Assembly (NCBI RefSeq): GCF_000686025.1
Contig: NZ_JMLQ01000008.1
Location: forward strand, 168,519 to 232,518
Origin: Rhodococcus sp. UNC23MFCrub1.1
Lineage (GTDB): Bacteria; Actinomycetota; Actinomycetes; Mycobacteriales; Mycobacteriaceae
DNA length: 64,000 nt
Reading direction: 5' to 3'
Within the stretch, counting starts at the first letter, position 1; the number at the start of each line of letters is the position of its first letter. The notes beneath the pieces are model-generated. The model was given only the letters and a program-made list of their open reading frames with translations, was not told the DNA's origin and searched no databases. The position numbers and the translations under genes were made by a program. Below are positions 8,647 to 19,579 of the stretch, piece by piece.

Positions 8647-9414
8647 GTGCAGAAATCAGCCGCCGGTCCCTCTCACGTGGGCAAACGAGACGAGTCCGCC
8701 CTCGCGCTCACGCGCCGGGCACGCCGGATGAATCGCGACCTCGGCGTGGTCTTTCCGCACGTCTACTGCGAGTTGGACTTCACCACCCCGCTCGAGCTCG
8801 CGGTGGCCACCATCCTCTCCGCGCAGTGCACCGACAAGAGGGTCAACGAGACCACGCCGGCACTCTTCGCGAAGTACCGGTCGGCGCGCGACTACGCGGA
8901 GGCCGACCGGACGGAGCTCGAGGAGTACATCCGGTCCACCGGCTTCTACCGCAACAAGGCCAACTCCCTCATCGGGCTGGGCCGCGAGCTCCTCGAGCGG
9001 TACGACGGTGAGGTTCCCGCCTCGCTGAAGGAGCTGGTGACGCTGCCCGGTATCGGGCGCAAGACGGCCAACGTGGTCCTCGGCAATGCGTTCGACATTC
9101 CCGGCATCACCGTCGACACCCACTTCGGCCGACTCGTCCGCCGCTGGGCCTGGACCGAGGAGGAGGATCCGGTCAAGGTCGAGCACGCCATCGGTGCGCT
9201 GATCCCGCGCAAGGAGTGGACGATCCTGTCCCACCGCGTGATCTTCCACGGCCGCCGCGTGTGCCATTCGCGGACGCCGGCGTGCGGTGTCTGCCTGCTG
9301 GCGAAGGACTGCCCGTCGTACGGGCTGGGGCCGACCGACCCCGTCAAGGCCGCGGCATTGGTGAAGGGGCCGGAGACGGACCACATCCTCGCCCTGGCCG
9401 GCATCGAGACGTGA
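8647..9414 (+). CDS. nth: Endonuclease III (DNA glycosylase/AP lyase)
   Basis: Base-excision repair enzyme that removes oxidised pyrimidines. 255 residues with the helix-hairpin-helix [14 protein letters not shown] (about 133-146), catalytic Lys139 and Asp157 ([10 protein letters not shown]) and a C-terminal [4Fe-4S] cluster motif C-x6-C-x2-C-x5-C ([17 protein letters not shown]). GTG start. The stop overlaps the start of the next gene (GTGA), opening a four-gene chain in which nth, the thioredoxin-like gene, the NUDIX gene and marP all overlap by 4 bases. Confidence 0.95.
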   Translation: MQKSAAGPSHVGKRDESALALTRRARRMNRDLGVVFPHVYCELDFTTPLELAVATILSAQCTDKRVNETTPALFAKYRSARDYAEADRTELEEYIRSTGFYRNKANSLIGLGRELLERYDGEVPASLKELVTLPGIGRKTANVVLGNAFDIPGITVDTHFGRLVRRWAWTEEEDPVKVEHAIGALIPRKEWTILSHRVIFHGRRVCHSRTPACGVCLLAKDCPSYGLGPTDPVKAAALVKGPETDHILALAGIET

Positions 9415-10076
9415 GCAGGTCGTCCGCGGCGAGGTGGAGCCTGGCCGCGCTCGTGGTGGTCGTCGCCCTCATCGTCGCCATCTGGCCGCGCGGGGACGAT
9501 CCGACGGGACCGGCGAGCTTCGCCGACTACCGCGACACTTTCGGCGCGGCGCCCACCGACGACGCGACGGACACGGAGCTGGCCCCCTTGCGCACCGAGG
9601 CCGCGCTCGCCGCGTGCCCCGTGCCGGCGGCCGGCGCCCAGGCGCCCGCCGGCCCACTGGCGGGTCTGCGCACCACCTGCCTGGCCGACGGAGCGCCGGT
9701 CGATCTCGGTGCGGCCGTCGCCGGCACGCCGACTCTGCTCAACCTGTGGGCCTACTGGTGCGGCCCGTGCGCGGAGGAACTGCCGTATCTGCAGCAGTAC
9801 GCCGAGCGTGCGGGCGGTGCCGTTACCGTGGTGACGGTGCACGAGGATCCCCGCCAGGGCAACGCCCTGACCCGACTGGCCGAGTACGGCGTCCGACTAC
9901 CCGGCGTGCAGGATCCGTCCGCTGCCGTCGCCGCTGCCGTCGGAGCTCCGGCCGTGTTGCCCGTCAGCGTGCTGCTCGCCGCCGACGGATCCGTCGCCGC
10001 GGTTCTCCCGCAGCCGTTCCGCTCCGTCGACGAGATCGCGGACGCCGTGCGCACCCACCTCGGAGTCTCGGCGTGA
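9411..10076 (+). CDS. Membrane-anchored thioredoxin/TlpA-like protein (Rv3673c-like)
   Basis: 221 residues. An N-terminal anchor (about 8-24, [18 protein letters not shown]) precedes an extracytoplasmic thioredoxin-fold domain of the TlpA/ResA type with redox motif W-C-G-P-C in [16 protein letters not shown]. Likely role: thiol reduction or oxidation of exported proteins. GTG start at 9411 overlapping the nth stop; the 4-base overlaps on both sides indicate one operon. Confidence 0.88.
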   Translation: MSRSSAARWSLAALVVVVALIVAIWPRGDDPTGPASFADYRDTFGAAPTDDATDTELAPLRTEAALAACPVPAAGAQAPAGPLAGLRTTCLADGAPVDLGAAVAGTPTLLNLWAYWCGPCAEELPYLQQYAERAGGAVTVVTVHEDPRQGNALTRLAEYGVRLPGVQDPSAAVAAAVGAPAVLPVSVLLAADGSVAAVLPQPFRSVDEIADAVRTHLGVSA

Positions 10077-10768
10077 CGGATCCCGCGGGCACGCCGCCGT
10101 GGCTGTCCCGTCTGGCCGCCGTGCACACCGTGCGCGACGACGCGAGCAACCCGGTGATCGCCCGCCACGCACCGGACGGGGCGACGGGCAGACCGGCCGC
10201 GGTGTTGGTGCTCTTCGGCGGGCGGCCCGACGCGGCGGAGTTGCCCACCGACGCCACCGTGCTGCTGACCCAACGCGCGTCCTCGCTGCGGCAACATCGC
10301 GGTCAGGTCGCTTTTCCCGGCGGCGCGGCCGATCCCGGCGACGACGGATCCATCGGCACCGCTCTGCGGGAGGCGCAGGAGGAGACCGGGGTGGACCCGG
10401 ACGGCGTGGAGCCGCTCACGGTGCTCGACTCCATCTTCGTGCCCCCGTCGGGCTTCGAGGTGACACCGGTGATCGCGTACTGGCGCGTCCCGAGCGAGGT
10501 GTTCGTCGTGGACACCGCCGAGACGGAGCGTGTCGTCGCCGTGCCGCTCACCGATCTTCTCGATCCGGTCAACAGATTCGTGGTGCGCCACCCCCTCGGT
10601 TATCGGGGCCCGGCGTTCGCAGTGGGAGGAATGCTCGTGTGGGGTTTCACGGCCGGAGTGCTGTCCGGCGTCCTCGAGACGGCGGGCTGGGGTGCCCCCT
10701 GGGACACCGAGGACGTCCGGGACCTCGAGACGTCGCTCGCCGCCGTCGGTGAGGAGTTGCACCCGTGA
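10073..10768 (+). CDS. NUDIX hydrolase, CoA-pyrophosphatase type (Rv3672c-like)
   Basis: 231 residues. The Nudix box G-x5-E-x7-R-E-x2-E-E is present (ALREAQEETGVDPDG), preceded by LRQHRGQVAFPGG, the segment characteristic of the CoA/NUDT7-type family (UPF0035), which hydrolyses CoA derivatives. Substrate assignment is from family knowledge. Overlaps both neighbours by 4 bases. Confidence 0.88.
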   Translation: MTDPAGTPPWLSRLAAVHTVRDDASNPVIARHAPDGATGRPAAVLVLFGGRPDAAELPTDATVLLTQRASSLRQHRGQVAFPGGAADPGDDGSIGTALREAQEETGVDPDGVEPLTVLDSIFVPPSGFEVTPVIAYWRVPSEVFVVDTAETERVVAVPLTDLLDPVNRFVVRHPLGYRGPAFAVGGMLVWGFTAGVLSGVLETAGWGAPWDTEDVRDLETSLAAVGEELHP

Positions 10769-11955
10769 CGGGATCGACCTGGCTCGACATCGGTGTGGCA
10801 CTGGTGGCGTTGCTCGCCGCGTCGTCGGGGTGGCGGCAGGGCGCGGTCGCGTCCGCCTTCGCCTTCTTCGGTGTCGTCCTCGGTGCCGTCGCGGGCATCC
10901 TGCTCGCACCGCGCGTCCTCGACCACGTCGAGGAGGGGCGGATGCGCGTGCTCGTCGGCGTCGCCCTCATCGTCGTCATGGTGATCGTCGGCGAGATCGC
11001 GGGCATGGTGTTGGGACGAGCGTTGCGCAGCGGGATCCACAGCCCGGCGGCGCGCTCGGTGGACAGCGTCATCGGTGCCGGTCTGCAGGCGGTGGCCGTG
11101 CTCGTCGCGGCCTGGTTGCTGGCCGTCCCGCTCACCGCGGCGTCGCAACCGCAGATCGCCGCCGCCGTGCGCGGATCGTCGATCCTCGGCGCCGTGGACG
11201 ACGTGGCGCCCGAGTGGGTCCGCGAGATCCCCAACGAGTTCTCGGCTCTGCTCGACACGTCGGGTCTCCCCGACGTCATCGGACCCTTCGGCCGCACTCC
11301 CGTGGCCGAGGTCGGTCCGCCGGATCCCAGCGTGCTGGCGTCGCCGATCGCGGCAGACCTCCAGGACAGCGTGCTGCGGATCCGCGGTATCGCCGAGAGC
11401 TGCCAGAAGGCGCTCGAGGGCTCCGGTTTCGTCATCGGGCCGGGCCGTGTCATCACCAACGCGCACGTCGTCGCCGGCACCTCGTCGGTGGCCGTCGACA
11501 CCGTGGACGGCCCGCTCGACGCGGAGGTCGTCCTGTTCGATCCCGCCGTCGACATCGCGGTGCTGAACGTGCCGGATCTGACCGCCGACGTCCTGCCGTT
11601 CGCGACGGGGCGCGCGGAATCGGGAACCGACGCGGTGGTGCTCGGGTATCCCGGCGGTGGCCCGTACACGGCATCGTCCGCGCGGGTGCGCGAGACACTG
11701 AACCTCACCGGGCCGAACATCTACCGCACCGGGACGGTGGACCGGGAGGTCTACACCGTGCGCGGATCGATCCGTCAGGGCAATTCCGGCGGACCGCTGG
11801 TGGCCACCGACGGCACGGTTCTCGGCGTCGTCTTCGGCGCCGCCGTCGACAACTCCGATACCGGATTCGTGTTGACCGCAGCAGAAGTCGCCGACGAGGT
11901 GGCAACGGGGCTGCAGAACGGGCAACCTGCCGGTACGGGATCCTGCGTCGGGTGA
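10765..11955 (+). CDS. marP: Membrane serine protease MarP
   Basis: 396 residues, the same length as M. tuberculosis MarP (Rv3671c), a periplasmic protease needed for acid and oxidative stress survival. Four N-terminal membrane helices of the CvpA/colicin-V-production type (about 7-125) are followed by a chymotrypsin-fold domain with His (~234, VITNAHVVAG), Asp (~264, PAVDIAVLN) and Ser (~340, RQGNSGGPL). Cysteines near residues 213 and 394 could form the redox-sensitive disulfide described for MarP. Last gene of the overlapping nth chain. Confidence 0.93.
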   Translation: MTGSTWLDIGVALVALLAASSGWRQGAVASAFAFFGVVLGAVAGILLAPRVLDHVEEGRMRVLVGVALIVVMVIVGEIAGMVLGRALRSGIHSPAARSVDSVIGAGLQAVAVLVAAWLLAVPLTAASQPQIAAAVRGSSILGAVDDVAPEWVREIPNEFSALLDTSGLPDVIGPFGRTPVAEVGPPDPSVLASPIAADLQDSVLRIRGIAESCQKALEGSGFVIGPGRVITNAHVVAGTSSVAVDTVDGPLDAEVVLFDPAVDIAVLNVPDLTADVLPFATGRAESGTDAVVLGYPGGGPYTASSARVRETLNLTGPNIYRTGTVDREVYTVRGSIRQGNSGGPLVATDGTVLGVVFGAAVDNSDTGFVLTAAEVADEVATGLQNGQPAGTGSCVG

Positions 11956-12200
11956 GGATGCATCGGCTGTCACGCCGAGGAGCGCCCGCACCGCGTACCG
12001 TGATCACGAAGGTGGCGAGGAGACGACGTACTCCGCGTCCCCGGCTCGACGGGGGGAGCATCGATGGGGGTACGTCGACGCCGTGACGTGGCGATCACGA
12101 CACGGGTTGTTCGAGGGGCGCGCGACGTGTGTCCGCTTGGTCCGACGGTTCCCGGGGAATCATCCGACGGTCTGCGGCGCGCGGACACGGGATGTGACGG

Positions 12201-13334
12201 GTGACGGTGACGACGGGAGACGAGGCGAGGATGGGCCGCCGCGGCGGTCGGCAGCTGACGGCGGCCGGCAACTACTTCGACACGCGGTCGAAGGCGGTCA
12301 TGGCAAGTGCCTCGGGGGCGCTGCCCCTGCTCGTCATCGCGATTCTCCAGCCCACGTTCCTGCGGCCGGGCACGCTGCCGCTCCTGGCCGTCATCGTCGC
12401 GTTCACCGTGGTCACCGTGGGCATCACCCTGCGTGCCGGTCGTCTGTCCGACCGGCAGTTCACGGTGCTGGGGTCGGGTGGCATGGTCGGCGTCGCCATC
12501 TCCGCCTATCTGATCGCCGATCCGTCGGGGTCGCGCGCGGTCACGGCGATGCTGGCCGTCGTGCCCGCCATCGCGGCGTCCGGATCGCCGCCCAAGGTCA
12601 CGATCTCGCTCACCGGCGCCGCGGTGATCATGGCGACGGCACTGAGCATCAACGGCTCCGAGGGCGCGGTGCGGTTCGTCGCGGCCGGCGCCGCGGTCAC
12701 CACCGTGGTGGTGCCGGCGGTGTTGATCGCCACCATGCGCAGCTCGCTCGAATCGGTGACAGCCCGCCTCGAGACCCTGGCGAACACCGATCCGCTCACC
12801 GGCCTGCTCAACCGCCGCGGCATGTTGCCGCGGGTGAGCGCCATGCTCGCAGAGGCATCGGAGAAGTCCGACGCCATCGTCGTCTCGCTCGTCGACGTCG
12901 ACCACTTCAAGTCCGTCAACGACACTCGCGGTCACGCGGCCGGTGACGTCGTGCTCACCACGGTCGCCGAGGCGATCGCCGCCTACGTTCCCGAGGACGC
13001 GGTGGTCGCCCGGCTGGGCGGGGAGGAGTTCCTGGTGCTCGGCCTCAGCAAGTCCGTCGCGGGGCTCGAGGAGAAGGTGCTCGAGAGCGTCCGCTCCGCG
13101 TGCGACGTCACCGTCAGCATCGGAGTGGCGCAGGCGAACGTGGTGTTCGACGAGAGGGGCGGCAACGACGTCGAGGCCACCCTCGACCGACTGACCTACG
13201 CGGCCGACCGCGCGCTGTACGCGGCGAAGACGGCGGGCCGCGATCGAGTGGCATTCGCGATGGAGGACGTCGTCCGGTGGTCACCGACCCTGACGCCGGT
13301 GCAGCGCCGCGACAAGACGGAACCCCTCCCGTGA
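12201..13334 (+). CDS. Membrane diguanylate cyclase (GGDEF)
   Basis: 377 residues. About six membrane helices (36-205) precede a GGDEF domain (about 215-360) with TDPLTGLLNRRG, the metal-binding SLVDVDHFKSVND and the active-site loop R-L-G-G-E-E-F (near 273). No EAL domain is attached. The residues before the active site (PEDAVVARL) lack the RxxD inhibitory site, so product inhibition is not expected. It is followed 16 bases later by a ThiF-like gene with a good ribosome-binding site (AGGAG), so the two are an operon. It lies between marP and ephE, genes that are adjacent in M. tuberculosis. Confidence 0.88.
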   Translation: MTVTTGDEARMGRRGGRQLTAAGNYFDTRSKAVMASASGALPLLVIAILQPTFLRPGTLPLLAVIVAFTVVTVGITLRAGRLSDRQFTVLGSGGMVGVAISAYLIADPSGSRAVTAMLAVVPAIAASGSPPKVTISLTGAAVIMATALSINGSEGAVRFVAAGAAVTTVVVPAVLIATMRSSLESVTARLETLANTDPLTGLLNRRGMLPRVSAMLAEASEKSDAIVVSLVDVDHFKSVNDTRGHAAGDVVLTTVAEAIAAYVPEDAVVARLGGEEFLVLGLSKSVAGLEEKVLESVRSACDVTVSIGVAQANVVFDERGGNDVEATLDRLTYAADRALYAAKTAGRDRVAFAMEDVVRWSPTLTPVQRRDKTEPLP

Positions 13335-13350
13335 CGGCAGAGGAGTGAGC

Positions 13351-14376
13351 ATGAGCGAGCACCGCGTCCTGGATCCGACCGACCTCGGCGATCACGAGGT
13401 TCTCGATCGACTGATGTCCGAGATCGGGGACGACGCGATCCTGGACACCACCGCCGAGCAGCTCCAGTCGCTCGACGCACTGCTGCCCACTCCGTCGTCC
13501 GAGCTCCTGGACGAGCCGACCCGGTGGGTGCACTACCCCTGGCGTCGCTCGCTCGTGCGGGTGCTCGGTCCGCGCGGGTTCCGGTTGCTGCGCCTGGACC
13601 GGAACCGCAACAAGATCACCGTGGACGAGCAGGATGCTGCGCGGCGCCTGCGCGTCGGCGTCGTGGGTCTGAGCGTCGGCCACGCGGTAGCGCACACCCT
13701 CGCTCTCGAAGGGCTGTGCGGCGAGCTCCGGTTGGCCGACTTCGACGATCTGGACCTGTCGAATCTCAACCGTGTGCCCGCGTCGGTGTTCGACCTCGGC
13801 GTCAACAAGGCGGTGCTGGCGGCTCGCCGCATCGCCGAACTGGATCCGTACCTCGAGGTGACGACGTTCCCGACCGGGATCGACGAGGCGACCACGGACG
13901 CCTTTCTCGCCGACCTCGACATCGTCGTCGAGGAGTGCGACTCGATCGACGCGAAGGTGTTGGTGCGGCAGGAGTGCCGTCGCCGCGGGATTCCCGTGAT
14001 CATGGAGACCAGCGACGGGGGCGTGCTCGACATCGAGCGCTACGACCTCGAACCCGACCGACCGTACTTCCACGGGTTGCTCGGCGACGTCGACGCCGCG
14101 GCGGTCGCGGGGATGACGCCGCGGGAGAAGGCGCCACTGGCGGGGCGCATCCTCGAGATGGAGCGCATCACGCCGCGCATGGCGGCATCGTTGCCGGACA
14201 TCGGTACGACATTGTCGACGTGGCCGCAGTTGGGGAGTGACGTGGCTCTGGGCGGCGCGTCGGTGGCCGCTGTGGTGCGGTTGTTCGGGCGCGGGACACC
14301 GCCTCCGTCGGGACGCGTCCGTGTCGGTCTCGAGGCGATCATCGCGAGCACCCTCGTCGACCCCTACAAGGGCTGA
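13351..14376 (+). CDS. ThiF/E1-like (UBA) adenylating protein, MoeY-like without nitroreductase domain
   Basis: 341 residues. The E1-like Rossmann fold runs from LRVGVVGLSVGHAVA (~103) through RLADFDDLDLSNLNR (E1 motif D-x-D-x-(V/L)-x2-S-N-L-x-R), then VVEECDSIDAKVLV. In M. tuberculosis Rv1355c (MoeY) such a domain is fused to a nitroreductase-like domain and lies beside the diguanylate cyclase Rv1354c; here the protein stops after the E1 part, also next to a diguanylate cyclase. No catalytic Cys of the ubiquitin type is evident. The ATG at 13351 is chosen for its AGGAG at -10. The 3' end overlaps ephE by 13 bases. Modified target unknown. Confidence 0.78.
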   Translation: MSEHRVLDPTDLGDHEVLDRLMSEIGDDAILDTTAEQLQSLDALLPTPSSELLDEPTRWVHYPWRRSLVRVLGPRGFRLLRLDRNRNKITVDEQDAARRLRVGVVGLSVGHAVAHTLALEGLCGELRLADFDDLDLSNLNRVPASVFDLGVNKAVLAARRIAELDPYLEVTTFPTGIDEATTDAFLADLDIVVEECDSIDAKVLVRQECRRRGIPVIMETSDGGVLDIERYDLEPDRPYFHGLLGDVDAAAVAGMTPREKAPLAGRILEMERITPRMAASLPDIGTTLSTWPQLGSDVALGGASVAAVVRLFGRGTPPPSGRVRVGLEAIIASTLVDPYKG

Positions 14377-15338
14377 CCGCTCGCTCGGAGATGGCGCAGC
14401 AGAACGTCGGTGACCTCGTCCGGGCGTTCCTGGTGCACGTAGTGCCCCGATCCCGTCACGCGATGCTCCACGAGCTGCGGTGCCCAGTGGGAGTCGCGGC
14501 GCGCCGTTGTCGGCAGGACGTACGGGTCGGCGGATCCCAGGATCTGCAGCGCCGGTAGATCGACGGTCCGGTCGATCGCGGCGCGGAAGCGGCGACCGTC
14601 GGAACGGAACTGGCTGCGGAACGCCCAGCGCTGATACTCCAACGTGCTGTGTGCGACACCGGGGATGCGGACGGCCGACCGCATCCTCGACACGACGTCG
14701 CCGAACTCCGTGGACGACTGCCACTGCGCGGACGACCGGGCACGGACGAGTCGCTCCACCTCGGCACCGTCGTCGGCGACGAGCGTCTTCTCGGGTGTGA
14801 GCGGAACCTGGTAGCGCAGGAACGACGGCAGCAGCGCCGCGCGCTGCGCCGAGTCCCGTATCGCGGCCCGTCGCAATGAGATCGGATGCGGTGAGGCGAG
14901 CAGCGAGATCGAGCGAACAGCGCGAGGGTGCAGCGCTGCGGTCGCCCAGCACACGAGTCCGCCGTCGGCGTGCCCGACGAGATCCGCCTCGGAGTGTCCG
15001 AGCGCGCGAACGAGGCCGGAGATGTCACCGGCGAGGGTCCAGCCGTCGTAGCCGCGAGGCGGCTTGTCGCTGTCGCCGTAGCCCCGCAGATCTACTGCCA
15101 CGGCGTGATAGCCGGCGGCGCCGAGAGCGGTCAGCTGGTGGCGCCACGACCACCAGAGGTCGGCGAAGCCGTGGACGAGAACGACCAGCGGCGCCGGCCG
15201 ACTCGGATCAGGGCGTCCCGGGTCGGCGGACGCCGAGGTGTCCGCCTCGGCGATGTGGAACCGGATGCCGTTGGCGCGGATGTCGCGGTGCTGCCACGGG
15301 CCGGGATATCGGACGGTCGACGGGTCGGGTGCGGCCAC
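14364..15338 (-). CDS. ephE: Alpha/beta hydrolase, EphE (epoxide hydrolase homologue)
   Basis: 324 residues with the alpha/beta-hydrolase core: LVHGFADLWWSW (oxyanion region), AVDLRGYGDSDKP, the nucleophile elbow V-G-H-A-D-G-G (121-127) and a late GSGHYVHQE supplying the His. Position beside a holin-like membrane protein matches Rv3670 (ephE). In standard epoxide hydrolases the elbow reads G-H-D-W-G-G, with Asp in the third place; here that place is Ala124 and Asp125 is next to it. The annotation as epoxide hydrolase therefore rests on family and synteny, not on a canonical active site. Confidence 0.8.
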   Translation of the reverse strand: MAAPDPSTVRYPGPWQHRDIRANGIRFHIAEADTSASADPGRPDPSRPAPLVVLVHGFADLWWSWRHQLTALGAAGYHAVAVDLRGYGDSDKPPRGYDGWTLAGDISGLVRALGHSEADLVGHADGGLVCWATAALHPRAVRSISLLASPHPISLRRAAIRDSAQRAALLPSFLRYQVPLTPEKTLVADDGAEVERLVRARSSAQWQSSTEFGDVVSRMRSAVRIPGVAHSTLEYQRWAFRSQFRSDGRRFRAAIDRTVDLPALQILGSADPYVLPTTARRDSHWAPQLVEHRVTGSGHYVHQERPDEVTDVLLRHLRASGQPL

Positions 15339-15362
15339 TGTCGTCGGTACGCGGGCGCGGTG

Positions 15363-15899
15363 TCAGCGCGAGAGCGGGGCGCGCACGTCGAGCGCGTCCA
15401 GCTGCTTCTTCGGCGGTGCGCCGTCGCCCTGGCCCGGCAGCACCGAGGAGGCCGCCTTCAGCGAGTCGATGGTCTTCTCGGGCTTGCGCAGCTTCTTCAC
15501 CCGGAGGTAGCCGAGGAACGCGAGCAGCGCCGTGATGACCACCATGATCAGGAAGACGATGAGGAACGCGAGCCACCGCGTGACCCACACGTTGAGCAGC
15601 TCGGCGAGGAAGAAGAAGAAGAAGAACGAGCTGAAGATCAGGACCGCGAGCGCGAGGATGAAGAGGACGCTGCCCTGCAGTCCCTTCTTGATCTCGCCGG
15701 TCACCTCGGCCTTGGCCAGTTCGACCTCGGCGCGGACCAACGTGGAGACCTGTGTCGTCGCGTCCTTGACCAGGGTGCCGATGCTGGCCGTGGCGGGGTT
15801 GCTGCGACTGTCGACGTCCGTCAGCGGGATCGAGGAGATACTGGCCGGAGCGGTCGTCCGACCGCTCGTGTCGGTGCCTCGGCTGCTGCTCACGTGCAA
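15363..15899 (-). CDS. Membrane protein of phage-holin-3_6 type (Rv3669-like)
   Basis: 178 residues. A polar Ser/Thr-rich N terminus, an amphipathic helix VRAEVELAKAEVTGEIKKG, two membrane helices (about 77-100 and 108-132) and a basic C-terminal tail. This layout matches the actinobacterial 'phage holin family' (PF07332) membrane proteins, a name from fold similarity rather than proof of lytic function. The first helix has six phenylalanines in a row. It lies 24 bases upstream of ephE on the same strand, so they form an operon. Confidence 0.8.
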   Translation of the reverse strand: MHVSSSRGTDTSGRTTAPASISSIPLTDVDSRSNPATASIGTLVKDATTQVSTLVRAEVELAKAEVTGEIKKGLQGSVLFILALAVLIFSSFFFFFFLAELLNVWVTRWLAFLIVFLIMVVITALLAFLGYLRVKKLRKPEKTIDSLKAASSVLPGQGDGAPPKKQLDALDVRAPLSR

Positions 15900-16132
15900 G
15901 TCCCTTCGAAGATGTTCGTCGCGCTCGACAGTGATCGTCCGGCGATACCGGCCAACCTTATGTCCTTACCCGTTCGGGGCTCACACTATCGCCGCCGGAC
16001 GGGGCCGGTCCCGCCGGACGTCGGTCCCCGCGTGGTGAGCACTCACGAACCGAGTGGCCGGTATCGGCCCTCACGTCACGATGCGTCGGGTAACTTCCTG
16101 CTGACGAACCCGCCTCCCAACAGGAGAAACCC

Positions 16133-17542
16133 GTGACAAGCACTTCCGCGGACCGCGTTCCGAACCCCGACGGTTCGAACATCGCCGGTCCGGACTCCGG
16201 TCTCGATGCAGTGGACGGCGTACCTCGCAGTCGCATCGTGATCGCCTCGATGGTCGGAACCTCCATCGAGTTCTTCGACTTCTACATCTATGCCACCGCC
16301 GCCGTCCTCGTCTTCCCCCGGCTGTTCTTCCCCGCGGGCAACGACACGACGGCCCTGCTCGCGTCGTTCGCGACGTTCGGCCTCGCCTTCGTCGCGCGGC
16401 CCATCGGTTCGGTGCTGTTCGGACACTTCGGTGACCGCATCGGCCGGAAGGCGACCCTGGTCGGGTCCCTGCTCACCATGGGCGTCGCGACCTTCCTCAT
16501 CGGACTGCTGCCGACGTACGACAGCGTGGGCATCATCGCCCCGATGTTGTTGGCGCTCATGCGTTTCACGCAGGGTGTCGGCCTGGGCGGCGAGTGGTCG
16601 GGCGCTGCACTGCTCGCCACCGAGACCGCCAAGGAGGGCAAGCGGGCCTGGGCCGCGATGTGGCCGCAGCTCGGTGCCCCCATCGGCTTCCTGATGGCCA
16701 ACGGGATCTTCCTCATCCTGACGTTGTCGATGGACTACGACTCCAAGACGTCCGGATCGGACCACGCCTTCCTCACGTGGGGATGGCGTGTGCCCTTCCT
16801 GCTGAGCGCGATCATGGTGATCATCGGCCTCTACGTGCGACTCAAGCTCGAGGAGACACCGGTGTTCAAGCGCGCCGTGGCCAACGGCCAGCGCGTCAAG
16901 ACGCCGGTGGCGGAGGTCTTCAAGACCAGTTGGCGTCCGCTGATCCTCGGCACGTTCGTCATGCTCGCGACGTACACGCTGTTCTACGTCATGACGACGT
17001 GGGTGGTCAGCTACGGCACCGGCAAGGTGGTCGATCACAGCGGTGTCGCCGTGACCATCGCCTACACGGACTTCCTGGGCCTGCAGCTCATCTCGGTGTT
17101 GTTCTTCGCCGCGTTCGTCCCGGTCTCCGGCTGGCTCGCGGATCGGTTCGGCCGCCGCATCACATTGATCTTCATCACGACCGCGATCATCCTGTTCGGC
17201 CTGTCGTTCAAGTGGTTCGCTGCTCCCGAGTCCGCCACCGAGAGCCGCATGCTGCTGTTCATGTGCGTCGGCCTGGCGCTGATGGGTCTGACCTTCGGAC
17301 CGATGAGTGCTGTTCTGCCGGAGCTGTTCCCGACCAACGTGCGCTACACCGGATCGGGTATCTCCTACAACACGGCCAGCATCCTGGGAGCGGCCGTGGC
17401 GCCGTTCATCGCGACCTGGCTGGTGAACTCGTACGGCGTCGCGTGGGTGGGCGTGTACCTGGCCGTCGCCGCGGCACTGACGCTGTTCGCACTCGTCGTC
17501 ATGAAGGAGACGCGCGGACGCGATCTCGACACCGTGTCCTGA
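16133..17542 (+). CDS. MFS transporter, metabolite:H+ symporter (MHS) family
   Basis: 469 residues and 12 membrane helices. MHS-family signatures are present: GTSIEFFDFYIYATAA at the first helix, GHFGDRIGRKATL (loop 2-3) and the repeat ADRFGRRITL between helices 8 and 9, and LPELFPTNVRYTGSGISYN. Family members import organic acids, betaines and shikimate-type compounds by proton symport. GTG start with AGGAG 9 bases upstream. Its downstream neighbour is the convergent acs gene, so import of a carboxylate for activation to acyl-CoA is plausible but unproven. Confidence 0.88.
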   Translation: MTSTSADRVPNPDGSNIAGPDSGLDAVDGVPRSRIVIASMVGTSIEFFDFYIYATAAVLVFPRLFFPAGNDTTALLASFATFGLAFVARPIGSVLFGHFGDRIGRKATLVGSLLTMGVATFLIGLLPTYDSVGIIAPMLLALMRFTQGVGLGGEWSGAALLATETAKEGKRAWAAMWPQLGAPIGFLMANGIFLILTLSMDYDSKTSGSDHAFLTWGWRVPFLLSAIMVIIGLYVRLKLEETPVFKRAVANGQRVKTPVAEVFKTSWRPLILGTFVMLATYTLFYVMTTWVVSYGTGKVVDHSGVAVTIAYTDFLGLQLISVLFFAAFVPVSGWLADRFGRRITLIFITTAIILFGLSFKWFAAPESATESRMLLFMCVGLALMGLTFGPMSAVLPELFPTNVRYTGSGISYNTASILGAAVAPFIATWLVNSYGVAWVGVYLAVAAALTLFALVVMKETRGRDLDTVS

Positions 17543-17557
17543 CGGACTGCCGACAGC

Positions 17558-17596
17558 AGAGAGGGGCTCGTGCACTCGGTGCACGAGCCCCTCTCT
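17558..17596. terminator. Bidirectional terminator between the MHS transporter and acs
   Basis: Perfect 18-bp inverted repeat (17558-17575 and 17579-17596) with a 3-base TCG loop, 16 bases from each convergent gene end. Confidence 0.9.
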
Positions 17597-17611
17597 CTGC
17601 GTGACGCGTGG

Positions 17612-19579
<1,968 letters not shown>

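Noticed and set aside
12184..12200. Upstream start codons for the diguanylate cyclase
   Set aside because: Further upstream the frame loses resemblance to a protein start; the GTG at 12201 and the later ATG at 12231 remain the only sensible choices.
15363..15899. Prophage holin
   Set aside because: The family name suggests a phage, but the gene lies in conserved chromosomal order beside ephE and there are no other phage genes.
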